Shown piece after piece: positions 29,275 through 37,627 of a DNA stretch of 64,000 nt (positions within the stretch are counted from its first letter, which is position 1; the number at the start of each line of letters is the position of its first letter). Below the pieces are notes generated by a model. The model had not been told where the DNA came from, did no database searches, and saw nothing but the letters and a program-made list of their open reading frames with translations. Origin of the DNA: Paulinella micropora (Eukaryota > Cercozoa > Imbricatea > Euglyphida > Paulinellidae); assembly GCA_019918135.1 (NCBI GenBank), contig WBZZ01005824.1:7501-71500 (forward strand), read 5' to 3'. The position numbers and the translations under genes were made by a program.

Positions 29275-31541
29275 ATGCAGGTCAAAAAAAGAGATGGTTC
29301 GTTTGAGCCGGTGTGTTTCGACAAGATCTTGCACCGCATCTCGGTCCTTGCGAGTGACCTGCCCGGCGCTAACGCGGTCGAGGTGGCCAAGACCACTATT
29401 GCCGGCCTGCGGAACGGTATATCTCCACGTCCGAGCTGGACGGACTCGCGGCCTCGAGCTGTGCGGCTTTGGCCTCTTACCACCCGGACTTTGCGCTGCT
29501 CGGAGGCAGAGTCGAGGCCAGCAATATCCAAAAAAATTGTTCCCCTACCTTCGCCGGCTCGATGGATCGTCTGCGCCTGTCGTTGGTGCCATCGTTCTCA
29601 ATCTTTGTGGACAAGCACGCCGCCGCCCTGAACGCGATGATAAGGCAGGAACGAGACCTCACTTTTGACTTTTTCGGCATAGCCACGCTCAAACAAGGCT
29701 ACCTCCTCCGTGAGTGCGACAACAAGATCTGCGAGACGCCGCAATACTTGTACTTGCGAATCGCAACCGCGCTGCACTACAACCTAGCAGAAAGCGAAGA
29801 CAGCGTTTTGCGCAAGATCCAGGACACTTACAACCTCTTAAGTTTTGGCCTGTACACGCACGCCTCGCCGACTATGTTCAATGCGGGCCTGCGCAGGAAC
29901 CAGCAGCTGGCGTCGTATTTCCTGCTGCCTGTCAGAGAAGACTCGCTCAACGGGATCTTTGAAACCGTGAAAGACTGTGCTGTCATTTCCAAACACGCGG
30001 GAGGCATAGGCTTGTACATCGGCAACGTGCGGGCGGCAGGATCCAAGATCTACGGGACGGGAGGCAAGAGCGACGGAGTTGTGCCTCTCTGTCGTATTCT
30101 TAATGAAACGAGTCGCTACGCCAACCAGTCGGGACGCAGGAAGGGGGCCTTTGCGGTGTACATGCCCCCGTGGCACAAGGACATCTGCGAGTTCCTCCAA
30201 CTCCGCCAAAACACGGGCGCGGCGGAAAATCGCGCTAGGGACTTGTTTACGGCGCTGATGATACCCGATCTGTTCATGCAACGAGTGAAGGACGACAGTG
30301 ACTGGGCGCTGTTTTGTCCGACGGAATTGTCGGGGCTGGACGAGTGCTGGGGCAAGTTATGGGAGTCTCGCTACACCCACGCCGAGAAAACACAGCAGGG
30401 CCAGAAAGTGAAAGCCCGGCACCTGTGGTCCGCCATTCTCAAATCGCAGATCGAAACCGGGTCGCCTTACCTCATTTTTCGAGACCACGCAAACGCCAAG
30501 AGCAACCAGCAGCACTCGGGCACCATCAAGAACTCGAACCTCTGCGCAGAGATCGTGCAAACGTCCTCGTCAGAAGAGACCGCCGTCTGCAACCTCGCGT
30601 CGCTTTGTCTGCCCCGCTTCCTCACACCGGACAAGAAAATGGTCGACATCGACCTCCTCCACTCTGTCACGCGCACCGCCGTGCGGAATCTCGACCGGAT
30701 TATTGACATTACCACGTACCCCGTCCTCGAAGCTAAAATGTCCAACTTCGAGCACAGGCCCGTCGGGCTCGGCATCTGTGGACTTGCAGATCTGTTTATG
30801 ATCCTGGGACTACCTTTTGAGAGCCCCGAAGCCGCCGCCCTGAACGAGCGCCTTTCGCGCGAGATCTACTACGCGGCGCTGAGTGCCAGCGCCGAACTGG
30901 CCAGAGAAAAAGGGCGATACCCGGCGTTTGAAGGCAGCCCCGCCTCACAATTGCGGCTGCAGCCGGACCTCTGGGGCGTGGAGCGCTCGACTAGCAGATG
31001 GGTTAGGCTGAAGGCAGACATCAAGGCCCACGGGCTGCGCAACAGCCTCTTGATCGCGCTCATGCCCACCGCCAGCACTTCGCAGATTCTCGGTGTTTGC
31101 GAGAGTTTTGAGCCAATCTACAGCAACCTCATGGTCAGGAGGACTTTGGCCGGCGAGCACGCTATACTCAACCGGCACTTGGTCAAAGCTCTCGAACAAA
31201 GGGCGCTCTGGACCCCTGCTGTCAGAGAGCAACTGCTGCGAAACGACGGCTCTGTCCAGGAACTTTCCGTGCCGGACGACATCAAACGACTGTTCAAGAC
31301 CGTCTGGGAAGTGCCGATGAAGGCCCAGCTGCAACTCTCCGCGCTGCGCGGTCCTTACGTGTGCCAGTCGCAGTCACTCAACGTCTACTTGGCTAACGCT
31401 ACCGAACGCAAGCTGTCTAGCTCACATTTCTACGCCTGGGAATCAGGCCTCAAAACCGGCTGCTACTACCTTAGAACCAAGGCCGTGACTAGTGCCAATG
31501 TATCGTGTAACGGTGACGTGTGTGTCATGTGTACAGTTTAA
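29275..31541 (+). pseudogene. Ribonucleoside-diphosphate reductase, large (alpha) subunit, class I
   Basis: The start at 29275 gives MQVKKRDGSFEPVCFDKILH, the ATP-cone beginning typical of RNR1. Later landmarks are LLSFGLYTHASPTMFNAG, ISKHAGGIGLYIGNVRA, GAFAVYMPPWHKDICEFL, SNLCAEI and AVCNLASLCLP, GLGICGLADLFMILGLPF, LIALMPTASTSQILG and a Cys-containing C-terminal tail (CVMCTV). The length, about 750 residues, fits the family. The enzyme makes deoxyribonucleotides from ribonucleotides and needs a small subunit, which I do not see in the window. Large DNA viruses commonly carry RNR to supply dNTPs. It ends exactly against the convergent next gene. The gene looks broken about once near the 5' end. 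Confidence 0.92.
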
Positions 31542-31547
31542 TTAAAC
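31536..31547. terminator. Palindrome GTTTAATTAAAC holding the stops of two convergent genes
   Basis: The RNR stop TAA (31539-31541) and the stop of the minus-strand gene (31542-31544) abut without a gap inside this perfect 12-bp palindrome. Similar TTTTAATTAAAA sequences occur at about 32364-32375 and 37622-37632. It may serve as a shared 3'-end signal. Confidence 0.5.
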
Positions 31548-32282
31548 TAAATCTGCAGTCAAGTCCATGGCACTGACGCCGCCCTCGCCGTTCTCTTCGC
31601 CTGACAGAGACACTCCAAATGCGTCTCGTTCCGAGAGGTCCTGGTCCGGATAGGGCAGGCCCTCTTCTTGTTTCCGGATCTGCAGCACGCGCCAAGAGAG
31701 CGTGACCTTTTCACCCTTGCTGCACAGCGCAGTAGCTTGAATGACACACTTCACCACGTCACCTTTTTGCATCGTGTTACTAGTGTCCCCGCCTCCAAGG
31801 AACCGGGCGCCCGTGACGGTGACGGTCAGACGAGGCGCCCAGGCGCGGTCCGACTTCTGCGAAGTGCGCAGGCGCGTGCAGGGCTGGTAGCAGCACTTGA
31901 CTTGCTCGTCACTCTTTGCCATCGGGCCCGCCCTCTTCATTGTCGGAACAATCTTGTCGCGGTTTTCAACCACGATCTCTGCCACACGGTCGTCAATCGC
32001 CCGCATCACCTTGTAGGCCTGCAGCACCGCGCCGTACTGTCGCGCGTGCTTGAAATCAAGGTCAATGTTTGTTTTAGCGGCCTTGTTGCCTTGGTCGTAC
32101 ACAGACGGATCCCAGGCAAGCTGCATGGCTGGCAGAACCAGCGTGAGGCTCTTGTCGACGTAGCACAGGTTCGAAAAGATGCTCCCGTACGCACTCCTTG
32201 GTTCCGACAGGCGCAGCTTCTTCGGGTCGGCCGCCGTGTCAAAGACCCTGACCTCGCTGTTGTTGCCCGTGACGATCGACAT
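31542..32282 (-). CDS. Possible viral single-strand DNA-binding protein
   Basis: 246 residues from the ATG at 32282. The middle has KCCYQPCTRL and APRLTVTVTGARF, and the later part ATALCSKGEKVTLSWRVLQIRKQ. A strand with K-G...SW-V-Q near the C-terminus is a feature I associate with the OB-fold single-strand binding proteins of large DNA viruses (the phycodnavirus/iridovirus type), but the match is by eye. The C-terminus is acidic (DLSERD, GEENGEGG, MDLTADL), as in many SSBs. It lies between RNR and PCNA and shares a divergent promoter region with PCNA, which fits a replication role. Confidence 0.45.
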   Translation of the reverse strand: MSIVTGNNSEVRVFDTAADPKKLRLSEPRSAYGSIFSNLCYVDKSLTLVLPAMQLAWDPSVYDQGNKAAKTNIDLDFKHARQYGAVLQAYKVMRAIDDRVAEIVVENRDKIVPTMKRAGPMAKSDEQVKCCYQPCTRLRTSQKSDRAWAPRLTVTVTGARFLGGGDTSNTMQKGDVVKCVIQATALCSKGEKVTLSWRVLQIRKQEEGLPYPDQDLSERDAFGVSLSGEENGEGGVSAMDLTADLV

Positions 32283-32409
32283 TTTTTCGATTTTATGGCT
32301 CGTTTTGCCAGAACTGCTTTTTCCCCTTTTAAATCTTAAATTTCGAATGTCGCAATTTAAACGTTTTAATTAAAAGGCTAGCATAAAAAAGAAACAGTGT
32401 CTCCAAAAA
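32283..32409. promoter_or_regulatory. AT-rich divergent promoter region
   Basis: 127 bp between divergent SSB-like and PCNA-like genes, much more AT-rich than the genes. It contains AAATCTTAAATTT (32331-32343), which recurs as AAATCTTGAATTT at 33836-33848 in the next divergent gap, and TTTTAATTAAAA close to the PCNA start. These are candidate promoter motifs. Confidence 0.5.
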
Positions 32410-33375
32410 ATGATGACTCGTTTTCTCTGGAGGTCCAAGTCGCACGGCATCGCGTTCCGCCGGGCGCTCGACTCGCTGTCGCCTCTGTTGCTGGAGGCCA
32501 GGGTCGAAGCGACCGTCGACAAGCTCGTGCTCTGCAGCGCGGCCGACGGGCTCGTCGCGCAGTTCGTGGTGCCCTTCTCGGGCGCGAACGGCGACTATGT
32601 CAACCTGATGTTCCCAAAGTGTGTGTTCAGCGTCGACCTCAAGGAACTGTCCTGCTGGCTCTCTACTTTCCGCGAGGGCATGATACTCGAACTGTCGGTC
32701 GCGGTGGATAACAAGCTATGTGTCAAATTCTACAACGAGTCCAAATCGTTCGAGCACTACAGCGACCTGACCTCGCTGCTCGTGTCCCAAGAAGCGGCCT
32801 TCCTGCCGACTACCGAGTGGACCAATCTCGACCGCCTCGTCGAAGTCTCTGGCCCGGCGCTGAACGCCGTGATCAGGCACCATTCGAAGAGCAATTCCCA
32901 CTGCCGGCTGTTTGTGGAAGTGGACAGGCTCTGCACGGAATCCTCGCTGCGGGCGGTGGACGCAGGCCGGCTGGCACGCACTAGCCTTGGCGGCATCGCT
33001 CTGGTCGCGGAGGACAAGGACTCGCTGCTGCGCTCGGACCTGTCACACCCGCCCGTCCAAGCCGGCGAGTGTGTCTACGCCCTGGAAATCCTCAAGAAGA
33101 TACTCATTTCGTGCGCTTTCCAAGAGAAAAAGACGGGCAGGGTGCTGGTCGGCGTTACACAGAACGTGCTGCACCTCGTCTTCAAGCGGGACGGCGGTCC
33201 GTGGCTCAAGTACACTATTCTGGCCGACGCCAATGAACCGCCCCCGGCTCTGCTCGCGCCGCTTCCATTGACAGCCGACGGCGCCGCCGAGGAGGACGAA
33301 GAGAGCCGCAAGCTGATCAAGCGCAAGAAGAAGAAGCTCAAGCGGACGAGAGACGAATCCCGGGCAGGCGCTTAA
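32410..33375 (+). CDS. PCNA-like DNA sliding clamp
   Basis: 321 residues from the ATG at 32410. The pattern of beta strands matches PCNA: an N-terminal helix with FRRALDSLSPLLLEA, CSAADGLVAQFVVPF, the KCVFSVDLKELSCWLSTF segment and KLCVKFYNESK, and the second repeat with LVAEDKDSLLRSDL and a C-terminal LVFKRDGGPWLKYTILADA. PCNA rings hold polymerases on DNA. At about 320 residues it is longer than the usual 260, because of a highly charged Lys-rich tail (KRKKKKLKRTRDE). It overlaps the convergent VLTF2-like gene by 38 bp, showing tight packing. Confidence 0.7.
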   Translation: MMTRFLWRSKSHGIAFRRALDSLSPLLLEARVEATVDKLVLCSAADGLVAQFVVPFSGANGDYVNLMFPKCVFSVDLKELSCWLSTFREGMILELSVAVDNKLCVKFYNESKSFEHYSDLTSLLVSQEAAFLPTTEWTNLDRLVEVSGPALNAVIRHHSKSNSHCRLFVEVDRLCTESSLRAVDAGRLARTSLGGIALVAEDKDSLLRSDLSHPPVQAGECVYALEILKKILISCAFQEKKTGRVLVGVTQNVLHLVFKRDGGPWLKYTILADANEPPPALLAPLPLTADGAAEEDEESRKLIKRKKKKLKRTRDESRAGA

Positions 33376-33790
33376 GCCTCCTCAGCGTGTACTTGCGGCC
33401 CGAAAGTTGGCTAATAAAATGTTTCTGTGTCTCCTTTCTGTGCACTGGCACGTACCAATTCACAACCCGGCCCACTGCCCTGAAAGCCGAGATGTCTAGC
33501 GGTCCGCCGTAGTCTACTAGCTCGTGTCGTGGCGGTGCCGGTTGAACCAGCTGGTTGTGTAGATTAACCCTCAGGAACGAGTGCAGCAGGTCCATTGAAC
33601 TCGAACGCAGCGTCTCGGTTATACCGTATTCCGCGAACTTAGCCGCGCAGCCTACCGTGCAGAAGTGACCCCAGACGCACAACTCTTCGCCCGCGTGGGC
33701 AATTGGCAGCCCGAACCACCTGCCGTCGTCCCGCACGCAGCCGTACGAGCAGTGCAGGCACTTGCCCTTGTAAGATTCAGTGCCCTCCAT
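33338..33790 (-). CDS. Viral late transcription factor 2-like (MYM/FCS-type zinc finger)
   Basis: 150 residues from the ATG at 33790. KCLHCSYGC, then WFGLPIAH, then VWGHFCTVGCAAKFAEYG form the zinc-finger pattern of VLTF2 proteins (CxxC ... LP ... G-FC-xxCA). Near the C-terminus APPRHELVDYGGPLDISAFR matches the APPR...L..FGGPLsIeeFR signature of the same family. VLTF2 is needed for late gene transcription in poxviruses and is conserved in nucleocytoviruses. It overlaps the end of the PCNA gene and diverges from the VLTF3-like gene. Confidence 0.8.
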   Translation of the reverse strand: MEGTESYKGKCLHCSYGCVRDDGRWFGLPIAHAGEELCVWGHFCTVGCAAKFAEYGITETLRSSSMDLLHSFLRVNLHNQLVQPAPPRHELVDYGGPLDISAFRAVGRVVNWYVPVHRKETQKHFISQLSGRKYTLRRLKRLPGIRLSSA

Positions 33791-33896
33791 CCTTTCTGAC
33801 TTCCCCGACTTTCTTCCACTCTTTCATTTGTTTTCAAATCTTGAATTTTAAACGGCCGCGTTCGATCTTGGGCACCTGTTTGCCGGCCGTCATATT
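33791..33896. promoter_or_regulatory. Divergent promoter between VLTF2-like and VLTF3-like genes
   Basis: 106 bp with the motif AAATCTTGAATTT at 33836-33848, one base different from the motif in the SSB/PCNA gap, and a pyrimidine-rich stretch. Two late-factor genes transcribed from one gap suggests common timing. Confidence 0.45.
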
Positions 33897-34746
33897 ATGT
33901 CCTGCGAACACGTCTGGACCTTCAGCCTCGCAACCACAGGTACGTACTGCTCGAAGTGTGGCTTAGTCAAGACAGAGCACGAGCTGTACACGTCACAATG
34001 CTGGCTAGTGAACGGACAGATGGTAAGAGAGCAACACGCTCACAGACATGTCGGCTACACTCGCCTGAGCCGGTTCCGTCAGATAACGCGCGAGACGTTC
34101 AACCTTCGAGGTGTCAATCAGTCTGCGTCGTGTGTCAGCCCGGCCTTGTTGGCACAGGCGAGGCGCCTTGTCCACAAGTGGCGGGCACACGTCGCGACGC
34201 CCGCTCGCCTCGCGTACATCTGGCGCAGAGAGAAGCTAGGCCCGCTAACTATCGACAAGGCCAGCCAGCTGTGCCACCTGCTAGGGCTGCGGCCGGGGCC
34301 GGCGGGAGCCGAGCAAGGAAACGCTAGAGGAGTTGGAACGCCTCTTCAAGAAAGTCGACGCCTGCTGGCCAAAGGTGCTGAAGAAGCTGAGGCAGCGCTA
34401 TGCGTGGGCGAGAAGATGTTTCGTCAACTATCAGACGTTGCTGAGGGCTTTCCTGCTATTGATGGACGAAGAAGAGCTAGCGGCGCAGGTGGCGGAGCTG
34501 AAACAAGCCGAGTCGAGGCACAGACAAAGCGCCATGTTCGCGCTCGTGTGCGAAGAACAAGGCTGGCCTTTCATCCCCTTGACTGGTTCACTGAACGGCA
34601 GCGGCCTCGCGCGGCCATTGGCGAGCCATCTTTTGTCCGGCCCGCACGCCAAGAAGAGAAAGAAAAAGAAAAAAAAGAAAAAGACGCCGGCCGTGATTGC
34701 TGCGGCTGCTGCTGAAAAAACAAATCTTGTACTGCCTAATCATTAA
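33897..34746 (+). pseudogene. Viral late transcription factor 3-like (VLTF3)
   Basis: The N-terminus has a zinc ribbon half (CEH..., YCSKCGLVKTEHEL), followed by YTRLSRFRQITRETF, which matches the YkR..hF...l..F segment of VLTF3. The C-terminal part includes LFKKVDACWPKV, NYQTLLRAFLLLM and FALVCEEQGWPFIPLTGS, matching the family's mFk.i..pf, sY...l.kf..ll and W..iC.elgWeFiPs. VLTF3 is a hallmark transcription factor of nucleocytoviruses and some smaller relatives. It ends with a Lys-rich tail. The gene appears broken about once. Confidence 0.85.
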
Positions 34747-34758
34747 AAATAACAAAGA

Positions 34759-35568
34759 ATGTGGGTCAGCAGCGGGAGGTTTGGTGCCGGTCCGAACGGG
34801 CGCGAGGTCGTTGATTTCACCGGAGGCCCGTCCCAAGCGGAAATCGACGCCTTTAATAACACGACCCCGCAAGAAATCCGCGAAGGCAAGAAACCGGTGC
34901 CGAGCTTCGCGAGATTGTCCTTGCACAAGCAATTTGCTAATAAGCCGTGGTTGTGGTCAACCTACAGGGAGGGCTTCATAAGCGGGCTGAAGAACCTCCA
35001 GGACAATCGCGAGGAAGTCCTCGACCGCGTGCACCTGGTCTCGCTAGGCGTCGAACCTGCCCTGCACCAGCCTTCGCAGCGGCTGGCGGCTGTCATCAAC
35101 TCGCGCAGGGGTAAATGGAGCGAGTTTATCATCAAGGGCACCGAGACGAGCGGCGTGCTGCACGCGGTCGACACTTTTCGCGGCACGGGGCTAGACGACG
35201 AGAAGCTGCTGTCTTCGAAAGAGGCGACCATGGTCGATTTCAAGGTCATCGCGACCTCGGACGAGAATGCCTGGCTCACGCTTCCGGACAGCGCCGCCAG
35301 AATAGAGAACCGCGATGAATGGCACGACGACGTCGGTTCCTTCAGGATCTGTCTCCTGGACTGCTGCACCCAGCTGCTGCGCTTGCGCAGCGATGTCGAA
35401 CAATGGCTGCCGTTCATCAACGACCTGGTGGACGCGTGCAAGCCGCACTCCGACACGAGAAGCAAGGCGTACGTGAAGTTCAGGACCCAGTGGCTCATTC
35501 TCGCGAGCAACAAGGAAGCGGACATAAAGAAAAAAGACAACTCCAAACAGCCCTCGCGGTGCGCTTAA
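34759..35568 (+). CDS. Protein of the resolvase locus (possible N-terminal part)
   Basis: 269 residues from the ATG at 34759, 12 bp after the VLTF3-like gene. The sequence is helical and charged (PSFARLSLHKQFANKPWLWS, LLDCCTQLLRLRSDVEQWL) with a basic C-terminus. It has no motif of its own, but it directly precedes the tyrosine-recombinase-like ORF on the same strand with a very short gap. It may supply an N-terminal DNA-binding part, as telomere resolvases have large N-terminal domains ahead of the catalytic core. Confidence 0.5.
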   Translation: MWVSSGRFGAGPNGREVVDFTGGPSQAEIDAFNNTTPQEIREGKKPVPSFARLSLHKQFANKPWLWSTYREGFISGLKNLQDNREEVLDRVHLVSLGVEPALHQPSQRLAAVINSRRGKWSEFIIKGTETSGVLHAVDTFRGTGLDDEKLLSSKEATMVDFKVIATSDENAWLTLPDSAARIENRDEWHDDVGSFRICLLDCCTQLLRLRSDVEQWLPFINDLVDACKPHSDTRSKAYVKFRTQWLILASNKEADIKKKDNSKQPSRCA

Positions 35569-35580
35569 GGCAAGGAGTTC

Positions 35581-37014
35581 GTGGCCAAGCACTTTACGCA
35601 AGGGTCCCTCTTCCGCGACCGGACGCTGAACCAGCGCACCGTCAGGCAGACGAACGAAGTCAATGTCAAGAAGATGACTGAGCGGAACACCTTGCTCGCG
35701 GACCCGTGGTTTGCGTTCCTGGACGAACTGTACCAGGCCATGCTAGCCGAAGCGGACTGTTTCGAATCGGCGGAGGCCAAGCGTACCAACACCGGCCCCT
35801 TTGCGCCGACGATGCGCTACCCGCTCTGGGCCCTGCAGAGCTTCCTGCTGCTCGCGGTTCTGGGCTGCCGGCAGATAGAGCTCTGGAAATGGTCGGAGTT
35901 CTTGCCCGTGAACGAAGAGGAACATATCATCTGCTCGGAGATCGGGCGGCAGAAGCACGTCGTCCAGCACAGGGCGGCCAAGAAGGGGGCCGCGCCCGAT
36001 TCAGACCCGGCCGACAGCGATCTGCAGGACCTGATCTTTATAGGCAAGCCGATCGCACTGCCTACCGCCACGTCGGCCGGCGTGCTGCGCATCTGGAAGC
36101 ACATGAGATGGCTGATCGAAAACCACTTCAGGCACCGCTCGCGGCTGGCGCCCGAGGAGAACAAGCTCCTGAAAAAGGACAGGCCCAAGAGCGATTACCT
36201 GAGCTGGACTACGCACCGCGCAGAGATTTTAGCACAGGAGGACGAGCAGCCCTTGGCTCCGCCCGCCAAACGGATGAAGGTCTCGACGCTGCCGTGGATG
36301 AACACGCTCGCCGAGTCGAAAAAAGTGACAGACACGCCTAGCCAAGCGCTCATTAACGACCAGGTCACCGCGGCCATGAAGGGCGCGGGGTTTTCAAACA
36401 CGTTCGACTACCTCACGCAGATGCACTACGAACGAGCGAAGGATTTTCTCATCCCTAGCCCACACAAGCTCCGGGCCATCTACGCCAACTGCGCGTACGC
36501 GCTGTACGGCGAGCACAGCCAAGTCTCGCGCACCATCTTCATGTCGCGGGTGCTCGGCCACTCACTGATGTTTGCCAACAACACCGAGGCCGTCTCGATC
36601 CTCAAGTCCCAGATGTTCTACGATTCTGTGAAAGTGCAAACACGCAGCGTCCCGTCCCTGACGGAGCCCGACCTGCTCAAGATCGTGCAGGCCATCGTGG
36701 ACCAAGGGGCTAGGTTGGCGGAGGACTTCAACCGCCTGAAGGGCGAGCTCGCGTACGTCATCCCGCCCACACTCAAACAGCTGCCTCGCGAGACCAGGGC
36801 CGAACGGTTACGCCGGCAGGCCGTGGAATTTTTCGCGGCACATTTGCAGCAAAATGCAGGAGAACTGCGCCGGCCCGGTTTTTGGCGCGGGACGTTAGAT
36901 TCCATTTTTTCCGTGAAGGCTTCCTACCGTTTTGCCAATCATGCAAAAGTCGCTCTTGATACGGCCGATCCTACACCAGCCGCTCAGATCACGCGGTTTA
37001 TGCAATTGTGCTAA
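35581..37014 (+). CDS. Tyrosine recombinase / telomere resolvase (protelomerase)-like protein
   Basis: Up to 477 residues; the first ATG is at 35674. The catalytic core of the tyrosine-recombinase/protelomerase superfamily can be followed: LLAVLGCRQIELWKWSEF (first Arg), a beta hairpin with KHVVQHRAAKKG (Lys), SPHKLRAIYANCAYALYG (His-x-x-Arg box in the form SxHxLRxxYA favoured by protelomerases), and FMSRVLGHSL (second His) with MFYDSVKV (candidate nucleophile Tyr about 20 residues later). The His-to-Tyr distance is longer than the usual 9-11. Telomere resolvases cut a palindromic site and close both ends as hairpins. A conventional integrase is the alternative. Confidence 0.6.
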   Translation: MAKHFTQGSLFRDRTLNQRTVRQTNEVNVKKMTERNTLLADPWFAFLDELYQAMLAEADCFESAEAKRTNTGPFAPTMRYPLWALQSFLLLAVLGCRQIELWKWSEFLPVNEEEHIICSEIGRQKHVVQHRAAKKGAAPDSDPADSDLQDLIFIGKPIALPTATSAGVLRIWKHMRWLIENHFRHRSRLAPEENKLLKKDRPKSDYLSWTTHRAEILAQEDEQPLAPPAKRMKVSTLPWMNTLAESKKVTDTPSQALINDQVTAAMKGAGFSNTFDYLTQMHYERAKDFLIPSPHKLRAIYANCAYALYGEHSQVSRTIFMSRVLGHSLMFANNTEAVSILKSQMFYDSVKVQTRSVPSLTEPDLLKIVQAIVDQGARLAEDFNRLKGELAYVIPPTLKQLPRETRAERLRRQAVEFFAAHLQQNAGELRRPGFWRGTLDSIFSVKASYRFANHAKVALDTADPTPAAQITRFMQLC

Positions 37015-37069
37015 GAGATTCCAGAATTAAAAGCTCATAATCTGACTTTTATTGAACTCGTAAAGTGCA

Positions 37070-37627
37070 ATGAGCCAAGTAAAGCCGTGCCAAGTGGCGC
37101 CAGACGGGAAAATTTCGCTGATTGATTTTGCCGGGAAAACGTATCCTTTTTTGACTCCTAGCCGTTGCGCGGAACGAATACGTCGGCACCTCCAGCTGCA
37201 CCCCTACCGTCTGGCCAACGGTCACATTTCGAAATTCAAATTCCCGAAACAACGCGGGCAACGTGCGGGCACATGGGTTTGTACCCCTGAAATCGCGGCC
37301 GAAGTAACTGCACAATTCGCGTCGGACTGGAACGTACGCCCCTCACGGTGGACACAGGCCAGGGTCAGCGACCAGCCCTCTGTACCAAGCGTCGCCGCTG
37401 CCGTGAGCAATCTCGAGGGCGTCAGGGACGGACTTGCAGTTCTTGCCGAGCTCGCTCCAGACACAGCAAGCGCGTTCCAATCTGCTCTGGACGAGGCAGT
37501 TGGTACAGTTGACGCCGAAGAAGAGACAATGCCTCCTTTCGAACTCCTGACCCCTGTTCTGACTTACGAGCAGGACGGGGAAAAAGAAAACGAACTTGAT
37601 AGCTTCCCAGAGCATTTTGCTTTTTAA
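37070..37627 (+). CDS. Unknown 185-residue protein
   Basis: ATG at 37070, 55 bp after the resolvase-like gene. The first 85 residues are basic and compact (LIDFAGKTYPFLTPSRCAER, RLANGHISKFKFPKQRG, GTWVCTPEIAAEV) and could form a small nucleic-acid-binding domain; the rest is acidic and Ala-rich. No family is recognised. Followed by TTTTAATTAAAAA. Confidence 0.5.
   Translation: MSQVKPCQVAPDGKISLIDFAGKTYPFLTPSRCAERIRRHLQLHPYRLANGHISKFKFPKQRGQRAGTWVCTPEIAAEVTAQFASDWNVRPSRWTQARVSDQPSVPSVAAAVSNLEGVRDGLAVLAELAPDTASAFQSALDEAVGTVDAEEETMPPFELLTPVLTYEQDGEKENELDSFPEHFAF

Noticed and set aside
34759-37014. Reverse transcriptase or DDE integrase
   Set aside because: No YxDD or DDE motifs; the Arg, HxxR and LGH pattern fits the tyrosine-recombinase/protelomerase superfamily.
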